In this document: one piece after another, positions 12,847 through 25,900 of the stretch
Numbering within the stretch: position 1 is the first letter of the stretch
Layout: the number at the start of each line of letters is the position of its first letter
Assembly (NCBI GenBank): GCA_013076295.1
Contig: RQOL01000824.1
Location: 1,178,001-1,242,000, forward strand
Length of the DNA stretch: 64,000 bases
Direction of reading: 5' to 3'
DNA from: Sanderia malayensis
Lineage: Eukaryota; Cnidaria; Scyphozoa; Semaeostomeae; Pelagiidae
Position numbers and translations under genes: made by a program
Notes under the pieces: generated by a model
Databases searched by the model: none
Told to the model about the DNA's origin: nothing
Seen by the model: only the letters and a program-made list of their open reading frames with translations

Positions 12847-15258
12847 ATGGCGTCGTTAGGCCACTTTGCGGCATATTTTATTTTCCTTAAATTGTGTTTG
12901 GCATTTCCAATGGGAAAAGTGGCTAATATTTCGCGGCAAGACATTAAAAATAAAGATTTACTCCCGCCAGATCATGTTGCTGGTGCCCATATGGAGCACG
13001 ACGGTGATATAAACAAGGACTTTCATCACGAAGCATTTTTAGGCACGCTTATTAATGAAGGGAAACTCAAATTTGATAACATTGATGGTTACAGAAAGCT
13101 GATTGCTATCTTCCACAAAGTCGACAGAAACAAGGATCATCTCTTAGACAAGGAGGAGTTACAGGACTGGATACATGATCGGATATTGGAGCATTATAAC
13201 CAAGCAAAAGCTGATAGTCATGAAGTTTTCAAAAAGGTTGATTTGGATCAAGATGATATTATACACTGGTACGAATACAAGGCGACGCTTGTCGGAATGG
13301 ATCCAAAGAAATTACAAGAGGCCAACGTTTCTCGTAAGTCCAGATATTTCGCCTGCATGTGTTGCACAAAGATACAATGTTATTTTATTATGAAAATGAG
13401 AAGTGAAAAGTAACTGATGCTGCTCAAATTGTGTATTTCCATCATGAAATAGGCTATCTTTTATCAAAGTAATGCAGGCAATATTTATTTGTTAACACAG
13501 GCTGAGGGTTCTGGTAATGATACAGCTGATATGGGGCTGCAGCTTGTGCCCCCAGATTGATAATCCAGAATGAATACCCTGGGTATTCATTTACGAACCT
13601 CTGAAAGATAGACAGTTGGTTTGAGTGATGGCTTGTAATCCATGGTGTTGACCATTTGTGCATGTGAACCCACTGAGGTCACATTTCAAGGATGCGAAAC
13701 CCAGCACCTTCACCACCCTGTCAGACTCCCACTATACCCCATTGTACTACTCCCGTGACACCCCACCCCCAATCTCAGAGGTCCCAACTGAACATGCATG
13801 ATAACAATTATATTCAATTTTTGTCAAATTGCAGTGAAGAATGATGAAAATGGACAGTTTGCGAAAGAAGTTGAGCATTGGTACAAAGCCGATTTGGATC
13901 AGAATAAAATTCTCAATTCCTCAGAGTTTCTTGCATTTATTCATCCAGAGCACAACAAGTTTACACTCAGAAAAATGGCGTCAGAAATGATGCCTAGCTT
14001 TGATAAAAACCATGATGGGGTATGTCTCTATAATTTGATACCGAAGTACCAATTGTAGTGTTCTTAAGCAAGAAGTGAAACAGATCAGCTACTGAAGCCT
14101 AGAGCCTAGTTTCCATATAGTAGTTGAGGGTCGTTGAGGGTCGTTGAAAGGATTAAAAATCACACAGAGACATTGTCAAAAGTTGATTTTAATCATTTGA
14201 GCGACCCTCAATGACCCTCAACAACTATATGGAAACCAGGCTTAAGAGCTTTAATTCCTAGTGTGCTTCTTGACTGATTCCTATTGCTAGCTTAACATTT
14301 AGAATTCAAAACAAATCAGAATGATTACCTGTAAATGCAGATCTTATATTCATGCTTTTGCCTTTTTTTAAGAGAATAGCTCTTGAGGAATTTGCAGCTC
14401 TTCCACCTGGCGAAGTTGATCCTGAAGATGCAGAGCTTGATAGACAATATTTGGAAGAGTAAGTTTAACTACAGCAACAACCACATCTTGTGTCTCACAC
14501 GCAGCCATTTGCATACATTTATGTATTCTGTAATTCCTCCAATAAGTAACTCAACTTGATCAAGCACCTCTACCCTATTGAGAAAACTATTAAATAATTA
14601 GAATATATAATTAGTAGGGCGGTATTAGTATACCGCCCACCCTCAAATAAGCGCTGACCACATCTACCTGAAGAAAAGGACACTTATTTGAAATTTTGGT
14701 CAAAAGGAGTTTTGAGACGCAGGTTTTGGTCTCGTAATTGATGGCCGTCAGGCAAAGCTTTTGTCCTTGTTTGAATTTCTTTGGCATATAGGAAGATCGA
14801 ATAAGCGCCCCATTTGATGCTCAAAAATCAAATAGCCGCCCGGGCGCTTATTCGTGGATATATTGATTATATTGTAACGATGGATTCACGTAACAATGTA
14901 ACAATGAATCCATTTGCGTCTGTCTTGTTTATGCTCTAAAAAATCAACAAAAATCGTATTCAATAAACGACTCATTGTATTGTAACAGCGTGATGTAATT
15001 TTTCTCGACAGGAGAAAGAGAGAGTTCAGAGAGGACATGGACGCTGATGGCGATGGATTTGTCACATTGCTGGAGCTAGAACGGTATTTAGACCCACGTC
15101 ATATACAACACTCTCTCAAGGAGGCCTCTTACCTCATTCGCATCGCTGATAAAAACAATGATAACAAAATCGCAGAGCAAGAAATGCTAACAAACTACGG
15201 ATTGTTCACTGGTAGCAGTTTAACGAACCATGCACGACGTATTCACGACGAGTTTTAG
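12847..15258 (+). CDS. SDF4: 45 kDa calcium-binding protein (Cab45/SDF4)
   Basis: This is a predicted CREC-family, six EF-hand Ca2+-binding protein of the secretory-pathway lumen; vertebrate Cab45 works in the Golgi in Ca2+-dependent cargo sorting. Exons 12847-13333, 13835-14019, 14373-14458 and 15012-15258 give 1,005 nt (334 aa). The N-terminus (MASLGHFAAYFIFLKLCLAF) is a signal peptide. EF loops begin near aa 93 (DRNKDH), 132 (DLDQDD), 182 (DLDQNK), 219 (DKNHDG), 263 (DADGDG) and 299 (DKNNDN). The first three are less canonical than DADGDG. The protein ends LFTGSSLTNHARRIHDEF, close to the end of vertebrate SDF4, whose terminal HEEF corresponds to HDEF here. That ending separates it from reticulocalbins and calumenins. 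The ATG at 12847 is chosen because it opens the signal peptide. Confidence 0.92.
14111..14238. repeat. Foldback repeat in SDF4 intron 2
   Basis: GTTTCCATATAGTAGTTGAG at the left is matched at the right by sequence ending AACTATATGGAAAC, with arms of about 35 bp (one mismatch plus a small offset). The arms also contain a GAGGGTCGTT direct repeat. It is a small inverted-repeat transposon or foldback element about 128 bp long. Confidence 0.7.
14619..14862. mobile_element. Decayed MITE, GCGCTTATT family
   Basis: AATAAGCGC-type motifs occur at both ends in inverted orientation (near 14644 and 14840-14855), with a CCCGGGCGCTTATTCG block at the right. The termini no longer match well. It lies in SDF4 intron 3. 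Confidence 0.5.
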
Positions 15259-16317
15259 CTAGTAGAGGTATGTTTTCAAATTGATAGGACGCTCAGGCTC
15301 ACAGTATAATGCCTTAATTCAATAACGAATTACTCCGTATTTAAGTTTTCAAGGGTTTGTACTGTTGTTCAAGGGTGGCTCTATATTTGCTAAAACTATT
15401 TGCCAAAGTTGGTGTTTTTATTTATCAATTTCGAGGATTGTTTGATGTTTTCTGGTTTTGCGGATGCGAATGAAATAGTTAATGCTGCATGAAGGAAATA
15501 TTCAAAAAATAATTGTTAGGTTTCAATCGATTCAATGCAAAAGGTATTTATCGTGATTATTTAAGGTGTCAAATGCGAGAAAGACAGCTAAGAAGTACAT
15601 TTGCCATAACGTTATGTTTTATTGTTACATTTGATCCTTTTTAAATTAAATGTCTTAATAAATTCATTGCAAAATGAAGAGAACATCTTGAAAAGTAAAA
15701 TATTCATAAATTTATTATTTCATTTTCATAATGATTTTGACTTATCCAGACAAGATTATATTTGGTTATTCTTTTTACTTGACGTATGGTATGGTAAACA
15801 TTATGTGTTGCATGTACCCTTTGTCATTTTGCCCGCGCCATCGATAAAATACTGACCAGGGAATGGGGAATATATTCCAAATCCACCCACATGCCTTCCC
15901 AAGATTCATTTCTGAAAGCTCAACGGGGAATTCATATCAATACTTATCTTGCAAAAATTTTTAATATTTATCTTTCGTAGAAGAGAACACGCGTGAACTA
16001 ATTTTATTGTTTGCATCAATGTCTGTATATCAAAGGGAAATTGTCAAAGGACTGCTGCACTTACTGTAATGTTATTGCAGGGTCCCTTTGTAGAGTTGCC
16101 TGCAGTAAGTGTAAATACATGCGTGAGCATGCTATTGTTCATCCATACCTCAAGAGTGCCTGAAGTAGCATTCACTTGCTGGTATTCACATTCATCGTGA
16201 GAATGTCAAGCATAATAACAGCTATTGTCTTTGAGTAGTATAAGTAAACGTCGAGTTGGGCTGTGGTTTCTTTTTCAGTCAGTCTATCAAGCGAGTTGAA
16301 GGATGCAGATGCAGATG

Positions 16318-16596
16318 TGTTCAACGAGAGACTTCATATCAAGACTCAAGCTTCGTTGAAAACTTGTTACAGACTATATCCTCCTCTTGGCCATGAACTT
16401 TAACCAGAGCTGCTTCTGACTTCTCAAGGCTTCAAACCTCATCCGAAGAGTGACACTTCAACGAGTGATTTCATATCAAGACTTCAAGCTTCGTTGAAGA
16501 CCACCGACATTCTACAGACTATATCCTCCTCTTGGCCATGAACGTTAACCAATGCTGTTTCTGACTTCTCAAGGCTTCAAACTTCAGCGCAAGTCT
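16318..16596 (+). repeat. Tandem duplication of about 140 bp
   Basis: Two adjacent copies share TTCATATCAAGACT, AAGCTTCGTTGAA, the block AGACTATATCCTCCTCTTGG, GCCATGAAC and CTTCTCAAGGCTTCAAAC. Copy 1 is about 16318-16449 and copy 2 about 16458-16596. A short stretch in copy 1 resembles the small frame at 18601-18780. Confidence 0.75.
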
Positions 16597-17357
16597 TCGC
16601 ATCTTGCTCTCGTTGGCGTTGTCTTCTCTTGCTATCCACGATAGGCTAACAAATCGTAAGTCTAGTTTTTCATCTGTTCGATTTTTACACCTAATACGTT
16701 TTAGGGGCCCTCTTTTCACCGATATTAATCGTGTATCCATTACTATTTTGCTGCACCCGATGGCGAATTTCACCAAGATATATTTAAATGGCCAACTACA
16801 ATAGTGAATCTATATCCTCATCACATTGAAATTAGATTGGTTTAAGAAATCCTCAATTGCTGAGAATTGACTCAAAATGCCATTTTAGCAAGATTTAAGG
16901 GCCTGGTTGGGACTTTCCCCACTAGTTTGTTAAAATATATCTTGTTCCATCATAATTTGCATTATCTCAAAATATTTTTTAACTTTATTGATGTGAGAAT
17001 TTTGTCATTGTTATTACGTATTATCTTTTTATTCTATGCGCTGTTTGGATGTCGTCTGTGAAGTTGCACAGTCAAGAGTGCTGAAGAAGAAATGCTTTGA
17101 TGCATTGACAGAAGATGAAGAGAAAACAAACAATTATATTTTGTTTTGTTTTTATTAAAATCCTTGTTTCTGTCTTGTTCTTATTTGTTGTTTTTCCTGA
17201 GGGTGAAGTGAATGGATAGAGAGCATAATAAGTAGGTTAACAAGTAATGATATAATTTATCGTAGGATTACGTTAGTCTGTGCGCTAGAAAATAGGTAAC
17301 TATATTTGAAACTAAGGAAGCATAGGCAGACTAGGCAATGAAGGGAAGGGGAGAGGA

Positions 17358-17660
17358 GAAGGAAAGGACAAGACAGACAGACAGACAGACAGGACAGGAC
17401 AGGACAAGACAAGACAGACAGGACAAGACAAGACAGACAGACAAGACAAGACAGACAGGACAAGACAGACAGATAGACAAGAGAAGACAGACAAGACAAG
17501 ACAGACAGACAGGACAAGACAGACAGAGAGACAAGAGAAGACAGACAGGAGAAGACAGACAGACAGGACAAGACAACACAGAAAAGACAAGACAGACAAA
17601 CAGATAGAAAGACAGACAGGACAAGACAAGACAGGTAGATAGATAGACAGACAGAGAGAG
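17358..17660 (+). repeat. GACA/GACAAGACA microsatellite
   Basis: About 300 bases are built from GACA, GACAG and GACAAGA units with few interruptions. It has open frames in several phases that encode only Arg/Gln/Thr/Asp or Ser/Cys/Leu repeats, so they are not genes. Confidence 0.95.
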
Positions 17661-18600
17661 GAAGACAGAAAGAGGAAATAGAACAAGAGAAGACGAATAT
17701 AACGTTCTTTACTAAATATATGAATAGGGCTTGGCGGGTAACGTTTCCTTTCTCTCAGCGCTATTTTCCCTCTCTGGCTCCCAGTTTGTTGTCTCTTCTC
17801 CCGCTCTCTGTCTCACGTTTCTCTGCCTCTTCTCCCCTCTCTCCGCCTCTTCTCCCGCTCTCTGTCTCACGATTTTCTGTCTCTTCTCCCCTCTTTGTTT
17901 CACGTTGTACTGTCTCTTCTAATCCACCTTTTCCCATCTACCTTTCTTTTCCACCTGTCTTCTCCTATGGTTACTCTTCTTCGCACCTTATTGCCTATGC
18001 TTATTTAATTTCAAATATATTTACCTATTTCCCAGCGCACTTTTTACTCTGCTCCCCACTTTTTCCTTCACTATATTTCGTATTACCTTACCCTATTCTA
18101 TCTTTAAGCTACGCCTTATTATTTGCTTGTACGATAACTTGCCTAACTGCATTAGTTACTTATCTCAATTATTTTCCCATCACAATCTTTCGAGAAAAAA
18201 ATACACACAAGAACGAAGAGTATTTTAATAAAGATGAATGAAATCTAATCTTTAATCTTCCCTCCATTGCTATTAAGCATTCTTTCTTCAACTTGATTGA
18301 CAGCGCATGGAATAAAAACGAAAATATGCGATATCAGATAAGTCAAAGTATACAATTAGCTCGAGAATAAATCAAATAAGATTTACAACATAACATTATA
18401 AATCTTGAATGGGTCTCTGGGCACGCAAACACATCTTGACAAAAATCATCTTTGATCCACGAAACATATCAACCAGAGTATGACATTGCAAAACGCCGAA
18501 GCAAACGCAGGGATGTAAATGCGAAGAAAAAATAGGATGACAGAAAAACATCTTACATCTGTCGAATTGCGGTCGTGGTCAAGATAGAGCTGTAGAGCTT

Positions 18601-18780
18601 TTAATAGGAAGATGGTGCATACTGCAAGCTAGCTTTGAGTAGATGCCTTGGGTTGAGGTTGGAGCTTTTGGGATGAGGTTTGAAGCCTCGTGCTGTAATT
18701 TTGAAGTCCTTGATGTCCGCAACTTTCACATAGGCCCAAGCCTTCGGGATGTGTCGAATAGCTTTTGAACCATAACTCAT
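18601..18780 (-). CDS. Possible small protein or terminal exon, 59 aa, unrecognised
   Basis: An open frame from the ATG at 18780 to the stop at 18601 encodes a basic 59-aa peptide starting MSYGSKAIRHIPKAW. A good splice acceptor (TTCTTCTTGTTTTAG) lies just before the ATG, so this could be the last exon of a gene with a 5' non-coding exon upstream. The peptide contains GFKPHPKS. The same eight residues, with synonymous differences in three codons, are encoded on the plus strand in the duplicated block near 16429-16452. No domain is recognised and it may not be a gene. Confidence 0.3.
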   Translation of the reverse strand: MSYGSKAIRHIPKAWAYVKVADIKDFKITARGFKPHPKSSNLNPRHLLKASLQYAPSSY

Positions 18781-19419
18781 TTCTAAAACAAGAAGAAAAC
18801 AAGGTAAATTGTAATACAAAAAACGGGATAAATGATGTGGGACTCAACTTTGATTTCAGTTTCATAAAATATCTTTTAACCTCGAAACGTCTTCTTTGGG
18901 TTGGATGAAACATCGCAAGATGATAGAGGTTGCTTAACAGTATAGAAAAGTGATCGGAGAAGACAAAATGTTGAATGCAAATAGGTTAAAACATAGTTTA
19001 CTCACATTTTCAACATCGGGTGGACGATAAGATAGGCAGCAGGCCTAACCAATGCTAGGACAGCATGATAAAGCAAAGCTTTGAAGCGAAGGTCTTCTGT
19101 TGCGTCTCCTGGTCGATAGCTCTTCTCCAACTAAAAGGCTTTGCCTTTACGGAAAGCTCTTATTTTATACTTGCAGTTGACGAGGTCTGGAAACTACAAT
19201 AGACAGGAGATGAATAAAGTTGCGAGGAATGTGTAAATACCAACAGAAAATTCGAATTGAGAATAGCTACGTTATAACACAACGGGCCAGGGGACAATGA
19301 AATATCTACGCTGAAAGACGGACTAGCATGGAATGCAACATTAGTCTAATAACAAGGGATATCGTGCCTATCGTTGGATACCAACAAGGTTCAAGCTCAA
19401 AAGCTATGGTATGATACAC

Positions 19420-19560
19420 AACGGGCCAAAGGACAGTGAAAGATTTGTAGTGACAGACCAAACGACAATGAAAGATTTTCAATTACAGACTAAAGAACAA
19501 TGAACGATATTCAATTAAAGACTAAAGGGCAATGAGCGATTTGCAGCGAAAGACAATCAA
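19420..19560 (+). repeat. Imperfect minisatellite, unit about 32 bp
   Basis: About four units of the form AGACTAAAGAACAATGAACG followed by ATNTTCAATTAA are strung together. Related but more diverged units (GGGCCAGGGGACAATGAAAT) begin at about 19284. Confidence 0.65.
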
Positions 19561-19701
19561 AGCAGTAATAATGAACACTATACAATAGGGCAAGAAATTA
19601 TGTTTTAGTAATCAGACGATTCCTTTGTCAATTGTCTCAATCAACAAAACATGCAACAGACTGCAAAGAATAAAGAAGACAGTGCTAAGAAGGAGAATCC
19701 C

Positions 19702-19762
19702 CTTGTAACTTATATACTCATTATGTTACGTAACGAAAACACAATGAGTATATAATCACAAG
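19702..19762. repeat. Inverted repeat with TTATATACTCATT arms
   Basis: Bases 19710-19722 are perfectly complementary to 19743-19755. CTTGT (from 19702) and ACAAG (to 19762) extend the arms with a small gap. The 20-base loop contains GTTACGTAAC, itself a palindrome. Confidence 0.7.
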
Positions 19763-21779
19763 AAATATATGTTTGCTAATTTGAGAAAAGCTGGTAAAAG
19801 TTGCTTATAAAGAAATGATATTGCGACATCGCTTTCCAAAGATCATTACAAAAGAGAATCCAAAAAAAGCTGAAGAAATTATTAAAAAATTCTCAATACA
19901 CGATCCCTAGGAAGACCAGCATATCCATAGCATTTTAATTGTATACTAAATTATATTAATTTTATTAGATTTAGAGTAGCTGATAGGGTGTTGTGGATAA
20001 ATATGATTCAATGAAAATGAAATGATTATTAAGTTATACTCGAACTGACATCTTGGAGCAGAAAAATACTTTTACAAAATAAATTTTCAAGAAGCTTTGC
20101 AGCTCAAATGTGTCACTATAGCTCAACCCTTGCTGAGGCAATACAGCTTGCATATGTAGAGGTTCTTAATAAGTGCTTGCTTTCATCCAATGAAATGCGT
20201 TTGTACGATGGTCAGGAAACTGTGCACGTGATTAGAAGCTGCGCACGTGATCACTGTGTGGAGTGAGTAATACGCATTATTCTTTTGCATGTGATCAAAG
20301 GAGGTATTTTATGTAATGCACACGTTTGCATTTAGCTATGTCTGCAATTGTCGAGAAGAAGTATTTGTTGCCAATGATACAGACAATCTTCTTAAAAGGG
20401 CTTTTCTCTCTTGTTTCAAGAGAACTACCCGGGTCTGGGTGAAGCCTGTGCAACAATAGAAACCATGAAATGCAGTAAAAATCAAATTACGTGAAACCAA
20501 AAGAAGCGATCAACTGGATTTAGCGCATGGAATTTAGGCACCGCCCGCTGTACACTGATTTTGCGAGCAATCAAATTCAATAATTCAAAACTGGGCCTCT
20601 AAATTGCGGATCACGGTGCTAGAGAACGAGGCTTAATTTTAATCTCTTCATGCGATTATGATCGCTCATCTCTGTACTTCACATCACAGAGTTGCTATGC
20701 GCGCAAATGCTAGGGGTTCTAACAAAAGATGGTTACGTCAAGCAGAAACGCTTTCACTGCTCGAATGGACAGCTATTGTTCTAAAATTCAATGCCTTCTT
20801 TGGCGTGTCTGAGGAGAAGAAAGGGCGAAGTTCTTGTTAAAACGCTACGTGATTAACCACCCGAGTTCTCAAAATCGCGTGGAGACACGAGCAGACAGTG
20901 TCGTGTTGGGCCACGCTGTTGTAGCTCAAAGATTGCGTTATGTTTATATTGGTTGCCTTTGCTGTCGCAGACGTGTTGCAAGACTGTTGTGTCGTGTCGT
21001 GTCGGGTTGGAGATTGTTGTATGTGAATAACGAGGAACGTGCCTTGTGAGCAGAGCTGTGTGTGTCACGTCAAAAAGAAAGATAAGCCTCATGCGACCTG
21101 TTTATGAAATTATCTTGAGAAAGAGAATCATAAAAAGAAGACATCTGAAACTCAGTGAAATACAGAAGTGATGACCGAATAGCAAATACATGCGCATGTA
21201 TCGTATAAATTGTTATCACAGACATATATGCTTCTTGGTAAGTATAAAATATACATGTCTGAGAGGACAGTTTGATATCGACATCTATCCAAATAGCACA
21301 AATTTTAGCCAATTATAAACTCCCTTGCCTCACGACACAAACAACTCCCGTTTTAACAAACTTCTGGCATAATAAAGTATAAAATGTCTCCTTTGAAGAT
21401 TCATAAATTTAAATATAAAATTGGCGGTTCAAAAGTTAGGTGATATAGTTAACTGTCGCTCGTAATCTACAGGTATCTCAAATTGACTGATTGAACTTCC
21501 TTGATCGAAGGGTTATTGATAGTTGTGTTAGGCTATGATGCAAGAAAATGGAAACAGGAACTTGCCATTGCCTTATTAAAAAGGTTTGGTGCTGGAAGGT
21601 TTGGCGTTCAACATTGAGTTTAGAAGTTGGAATTAGATTTTGTCGATCGAAAATTCCACGGTCAAAAATCAAAGCAACCTAGACGAAACGATGTCTTATC
21701 GAAAGGTTTTTGAAAGCCACAAAAAAAAATGGGAAAATTTAGCGGGTCATATCATCAACTGGTCCAGACGACGTACCTA

Positions 21780-22092
21780 TACACCTATTTTTTTTATAAG
21801 AAACCCTTTATAAGAAACCATAGGCCCCTATTTTCAAAGCTTAAGAAATTTTGGTAGGAGAGTTTGTGTGACTGAAGAAAGTTAAGGAACTTTTCATGTT
21901 GTTTTAACAAGAAAAAATGTTAAAAACAATTTGCGCACTTCATTCCCACAGATTTGTAACAAATCCCAACAATTTTAAGAAACTTGCTAAGAAACTTTTC
22001 GTACCATAATTAGGTACGAAACCCTAACCTAAGAAGTTAAGAAACCCTGGTACGAAAATTTTGGATAGTTTCTTATAAAAAAAATAGGTGTA
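21780..22092. mobile_element. TIR element, ATAAGAAACC family, 313 bp
   Basis: The left end TACACCTATTTTTTTTATAA is followed by two GAAACC units. The right end is its reverse complement, TTATAAAAAAAATAGGTGTA. The inside repeats TAAGAAA and CTAAGAAACTT motifs. It is related to 27338-27763. No transposase frame is present. Confidence 0.65.
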
Positions 22093-22708
22093 GTTAGTTC
22101 AAAAATAAACAATAAGTCCTTTTAAAGCACGCATAAATACAACTCTATCTTAATTTCAAATAAGCCTAGAGAAAACGGAATTGAACAATAATTAACCAGC
22201 TTTGCTCTTGTTTTGAAGTTTTGCAAACGCAGTGGGCATCGAACAATGACAATTACAGAAAAACAAGACATACATAGAATGCAATACCGCCATAGCGAAA
22301 TTTAAAAGAACCAGAATGCCTTGTTATTGCAAAACCTAGTCAGCCCAATTTGCTCCAAGAGGTATAACCCAATTGGTTAGATTGAGTAATGCTACATGAA
22401 GTCTTTTCTTGCCTTGCTATATCAAATTCCGGTGATTTTTAGATTAGATTAAAATTACAAATATCAAATAATTGAAATGTTAGATTCAGGCTAATTTAAT
22501 GTAAAAGAAAATAGCGTATAATTTTGGTGTTCAGATACTGCAAATTGAATTAACAATAGTTACCATGATTCGCAGGAATAACACATTGTGACTAAGGATA
22601 GCAAACAAAACCCCTTCACCATCGAGTCCCCGCCTACAAAATCAAAATGATTGTGAAGTGGACATCTGGTATGTGAGAAAATTAATCACCGGGGAACTAA
22701 CAGTAGAA

Positions 22709-22713
22709 CCCTT
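22709..22713. repeat. Target-site duplication CCCTT (left)
   Basis: CCCTT directly abuts the left LTR and is repeated at 27253-27257 after the right LTR. A five-base duplication is usual for copia integrases, and it fixes the element boundaries. Confidence 0.9.
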
Positions 22714-22923
22714 TGTTAGAAATGTTGTGTCCAGAGTAGAGAGTAGACCAAATAATGAGACATAACCATATAAAACAACAGCAAGATATATAAAATAGAT
22801 ATAGTAATTACGCAACTACAATCATCAAGAACAGAACAGAAGTGAATTATAAGTGTCAGTATAAAGCGGAAGATGTGAATCATCACAGCATGATATAACA
22901 ATAATAATAATCATCTTTTGATA
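22714..22923 (-). repeat. 3' LTR of the copia element
   Basis: This 210-bp repeat reads as identical to 27043-27252. On the plus strand it starts TGTTAGAAATG and ends CATCTTTTGATA. It is the downstream LTR because the coding frame is on the minus strand. Confidence 0.95.
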
Positions 22924-22932
22924 CTCCCACTT
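22924..22932 (-). promoter_or_regulatory. Polypurine tract of the copia element
   Basis: The minus strand reads AAGTGGGAG immediately before the 3' LTR. This is the standard place and composition for plus-strand priming in copia elements. Confidence 0.8.
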
Positions 22933-22964
22933 GATGAGCATCTTCAATAATAGCAATATGTCAA

Positions 22965-25900
22965 TCAATGTTCGTTTTTCTCAATCCCCATTAAAGAACG
23001 CAATTCTTCAAATTTCGGTCTTGGCAAAGCCTTTGTGAAAATGTCTGCTATCATTTTGTCGGTTGGACAGTATGTCAGCTCAATCTCTTTGTTTTGTACC
23101 TTTTCACGAATAAAATGATATTTAATGTCTATGTGCTTTGCTCTTGAGTGTGCCTTTGTGTTCTTTGTTAGACATATCGCTCCTTGATTATCTTCATGTA
23201 TTGTAGTAGGTTTTGACACATCAATTAGTAAATCTTTTAATAGACGACGTAGCCAGATTGCTTCCTGACTTGCAGAGCTCAAACTTACATACTCTGCTTC
23301 CGTTGTTGACAAAGCAACTACTGATTGCTTTTGGCTTCTCCATGAGATCGTGGAGCCTGCTAGCTGGAAAATGTATCCTGATGTTGACTTTCTCGATTGC
23401 GCATCACTGGCCCAATCAGCATCAGCATAACCAGATAGCATCAATTCTGTATTATTTGCATCAAATATAAGGCCATAGTCTAGAGTACCTTTAATGTACC
23501 GCAAAATCCTCTTCACACCTTGCCAATGTTCTTTAGACGGCTTCGACATGAATTGACTCAAAATACCGACTGCAGAACAGATATCTGGCCTTGTTGCTAT
23601 CATGGCATAATTTAAGGATCCAATAGCTGCTTGATATTGCTTAATATCAAATTGCTCTTCATCTTCTGATAATTTCTTGAACACTTTTCCAACTTCCATT
23701 GGAGTAGCAACAGGTTTAGATTCAAACATTTCAAACCTCTTTAGAATACTTTCCAAGTATGATTTCTGACTTATGTATAATTTCTTATTATCTCTATCAC
23801 GTTGAATCAGCATACCAAGGCAATATTTGGCATCTCCTAAATCTTGCATTTCAAACCTTCGCGACAAAGATTTCTTTTCAGCTTCTAACATCTGAGGATC
23901 ATTTGAAGATATCAATATATCGTCTACATACAAAGCCAATATTATAAACGACGATTTACCATCCTTTCTTGGTTGCACTTTGGTGTATATGCAAGAATCA
24001 GCAGCGCTTTGTTTATACCCAGATTTCTTCAAAAAGGTATCTATTTCAACGTTCCAGCAATAGGCTGCTTGTTTCAAGCCGTAAAGGCTTTTCTTCAGCT
24101 TGCAAACTAAATCAGGATTGCTTTCATCAATACATCCTTCGGGTTGTGCCATGTAAATTTCCTCTTGAAGCTTACCATTTAGAAATGCAGTCTTGACATC
24201 CATTTGGTGTAAGTCAAGGCTTAATGCATTTACCAACGATAGGATAGTGCGAATAGAGTTGTATCTTGCAACTGGTGCAAACACTTCATTGTAATCAGAA
24301 CCTTCCTTTTGAGAAAATCCTTGAGCCACGAGTCGAGCCTTGAAACGATTGACAGTGTTATCAGCATTTCTTTTGACTTTGAAAACCCATTTGTTTCCAA
24401 CTAAATTTTTACCTTTTGGTAAGTGAACCAATTCCCAAGTGTCATTCTTCTTTAAAGACTCATATTCACTCGTGATTGCGTCTTTCCATTGTGAAGAGTG
24501 TTTACTGTTGATAGCTTCATTGAAGTTACTTGGTTCATCATAATCAGTGAATGTAATTCCGGCGAAGTCGAGGTTTTCATCATTCCACCAATCACCAGTT
24601 ACAGTGCCAGGTCTCACTGGAACAGTCCTCGTTCTTGTAGACCTTCTTACATCTTGTTGATCTTCATCTGCCACTTCATTGTGCTCAATGAGACTTTCAG
24701 TTTCTTCATTGCAAAGTTCAAACTCGTTTATTGCATCGCCAAAATTAAACAATTCTTTATAATCTTCTTGATTTTCAGATTCTATTGAAAGGTGATCAAA
24801 GTCATTCTCTAGGAACCTCACATCGCGACTTCTGATCATTACTTTTCTTTCGATGTCATAGAGCTTGTACCCTTTACTAGCATCTAGATAACCAACAAAA
24901 ATGCACTTCTTCGACTTCTTGTCTAACTTGCTTCGATCTTCATCAGGAATATGCACATGTGTACAGCAACCAAAAACTCTGAAATTGCTTACATCTGGTC
25001 TTCTTCCGAACCAATGCTCATATGGTGTTATACCATCCAAAGTCACTGTTGGACATCTGTTTCTAATGTACACTGCAGTATTCACCGCTTCTGCCCAGAA
25101 ATATGACGGTAGTTTTGCGTGATGAAGCATAGATCTCGCACTCTCCATGATTGTACGATTCATCCTTTCACTGACCCCATTCTGCTGTGGCGTCATTGGT
25201 ATTGTAACCTCTCTTTTAATACCACGTTCAATGCAGAATTGCTTGAACTCGTTGGACACATACTCTCCCCCATTATCTGTGCGAATAACTTTAATCCTTT
25301 TGCCAGTATGGTTCTCTACAGCAACAACAAACTCTTTAAATTTCTGGAGTACCTCACTTTTCTTCTTCAAGAAATATACTGTAGTAAAACGAGAGTAATC
25401 ATCAATGAAGGTAACATAGTATTTTGAACCTCCCACTGATTCCACACCTACACATCCAACGTCACTGTGTATCAACTCCAGTAGATTGGCTGCTCTGTGT
25501 TCAGACTTCTTTGGAAATGGCATTCGATGCTGTTTACCTTCAGCACATCCATCACAATTACGATCAAATGTTTCTTTTGAATTCAAATTCAAACCAGTTA
25601 CCATAGATTTATTCGACAGCAACTTAAGATTGTCATAGCCAAGGTGAGCAAACCTTGAATGCCACAACTTGATCGAATCATTGCCACTATGTGTAGAACT
25701 TACAAATGCAGTTGTTATTTCTTCAGTATTCAACTTGTATAATATTCCGTCTTTGCGACCAATATGCATTACCTTGTCATCTAATATAACACTACAAGTA
25801 TTGCCCTTGAAATTGACTTCTGCACCTCTATTTACCATCGTTGGAATGGATAACAGCTGTCTCTTGATTCGAGGAACATAGAGTACATCTTGAAGAAATA

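Larger units (their letters stand above)
15259..18600. other. Gene-poor interval with tandem repeats
   Basis: No confident gene is seen. It holds the 3' flank of SDF4, a 140-bp duplicated block (16318-16596), a GACA-type microsatellite (17358-17660) and a T/C-rich stretch of imperfect CTCTGTCTCACG repeats (17755-17930). Long frames across the microsatellite are repeat artefacts. Confidence 0.6.
18781..22708. other. Gene-poor interval upstream of the copia element
   Basis: I recognise no gene. Contents are a roughly 32-bp minisatellite (19420-19560), an inverted repeat (19702-19762), a TIR element (21780-22092), and otherwise AT-rich sequence. Short frames at 20658-21092 lack family features. 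Confidence 0.55.

Noticed and set aside
17257..17686. Overlapping open frames of 89-124 codons on both strands
   Set aside because: They are translations of the GACA microsatellite and consist only of simple repeats.
20658..21092. Several frames of 60-79 codons on both strands
   Set aside because: No splice context, homology or shared motifs; treated as chance.
22716..22901. 61-codon frame in each LTR
   Set aside because: It occurs in both LTRs only because they are identical; no motif suggests a protein.
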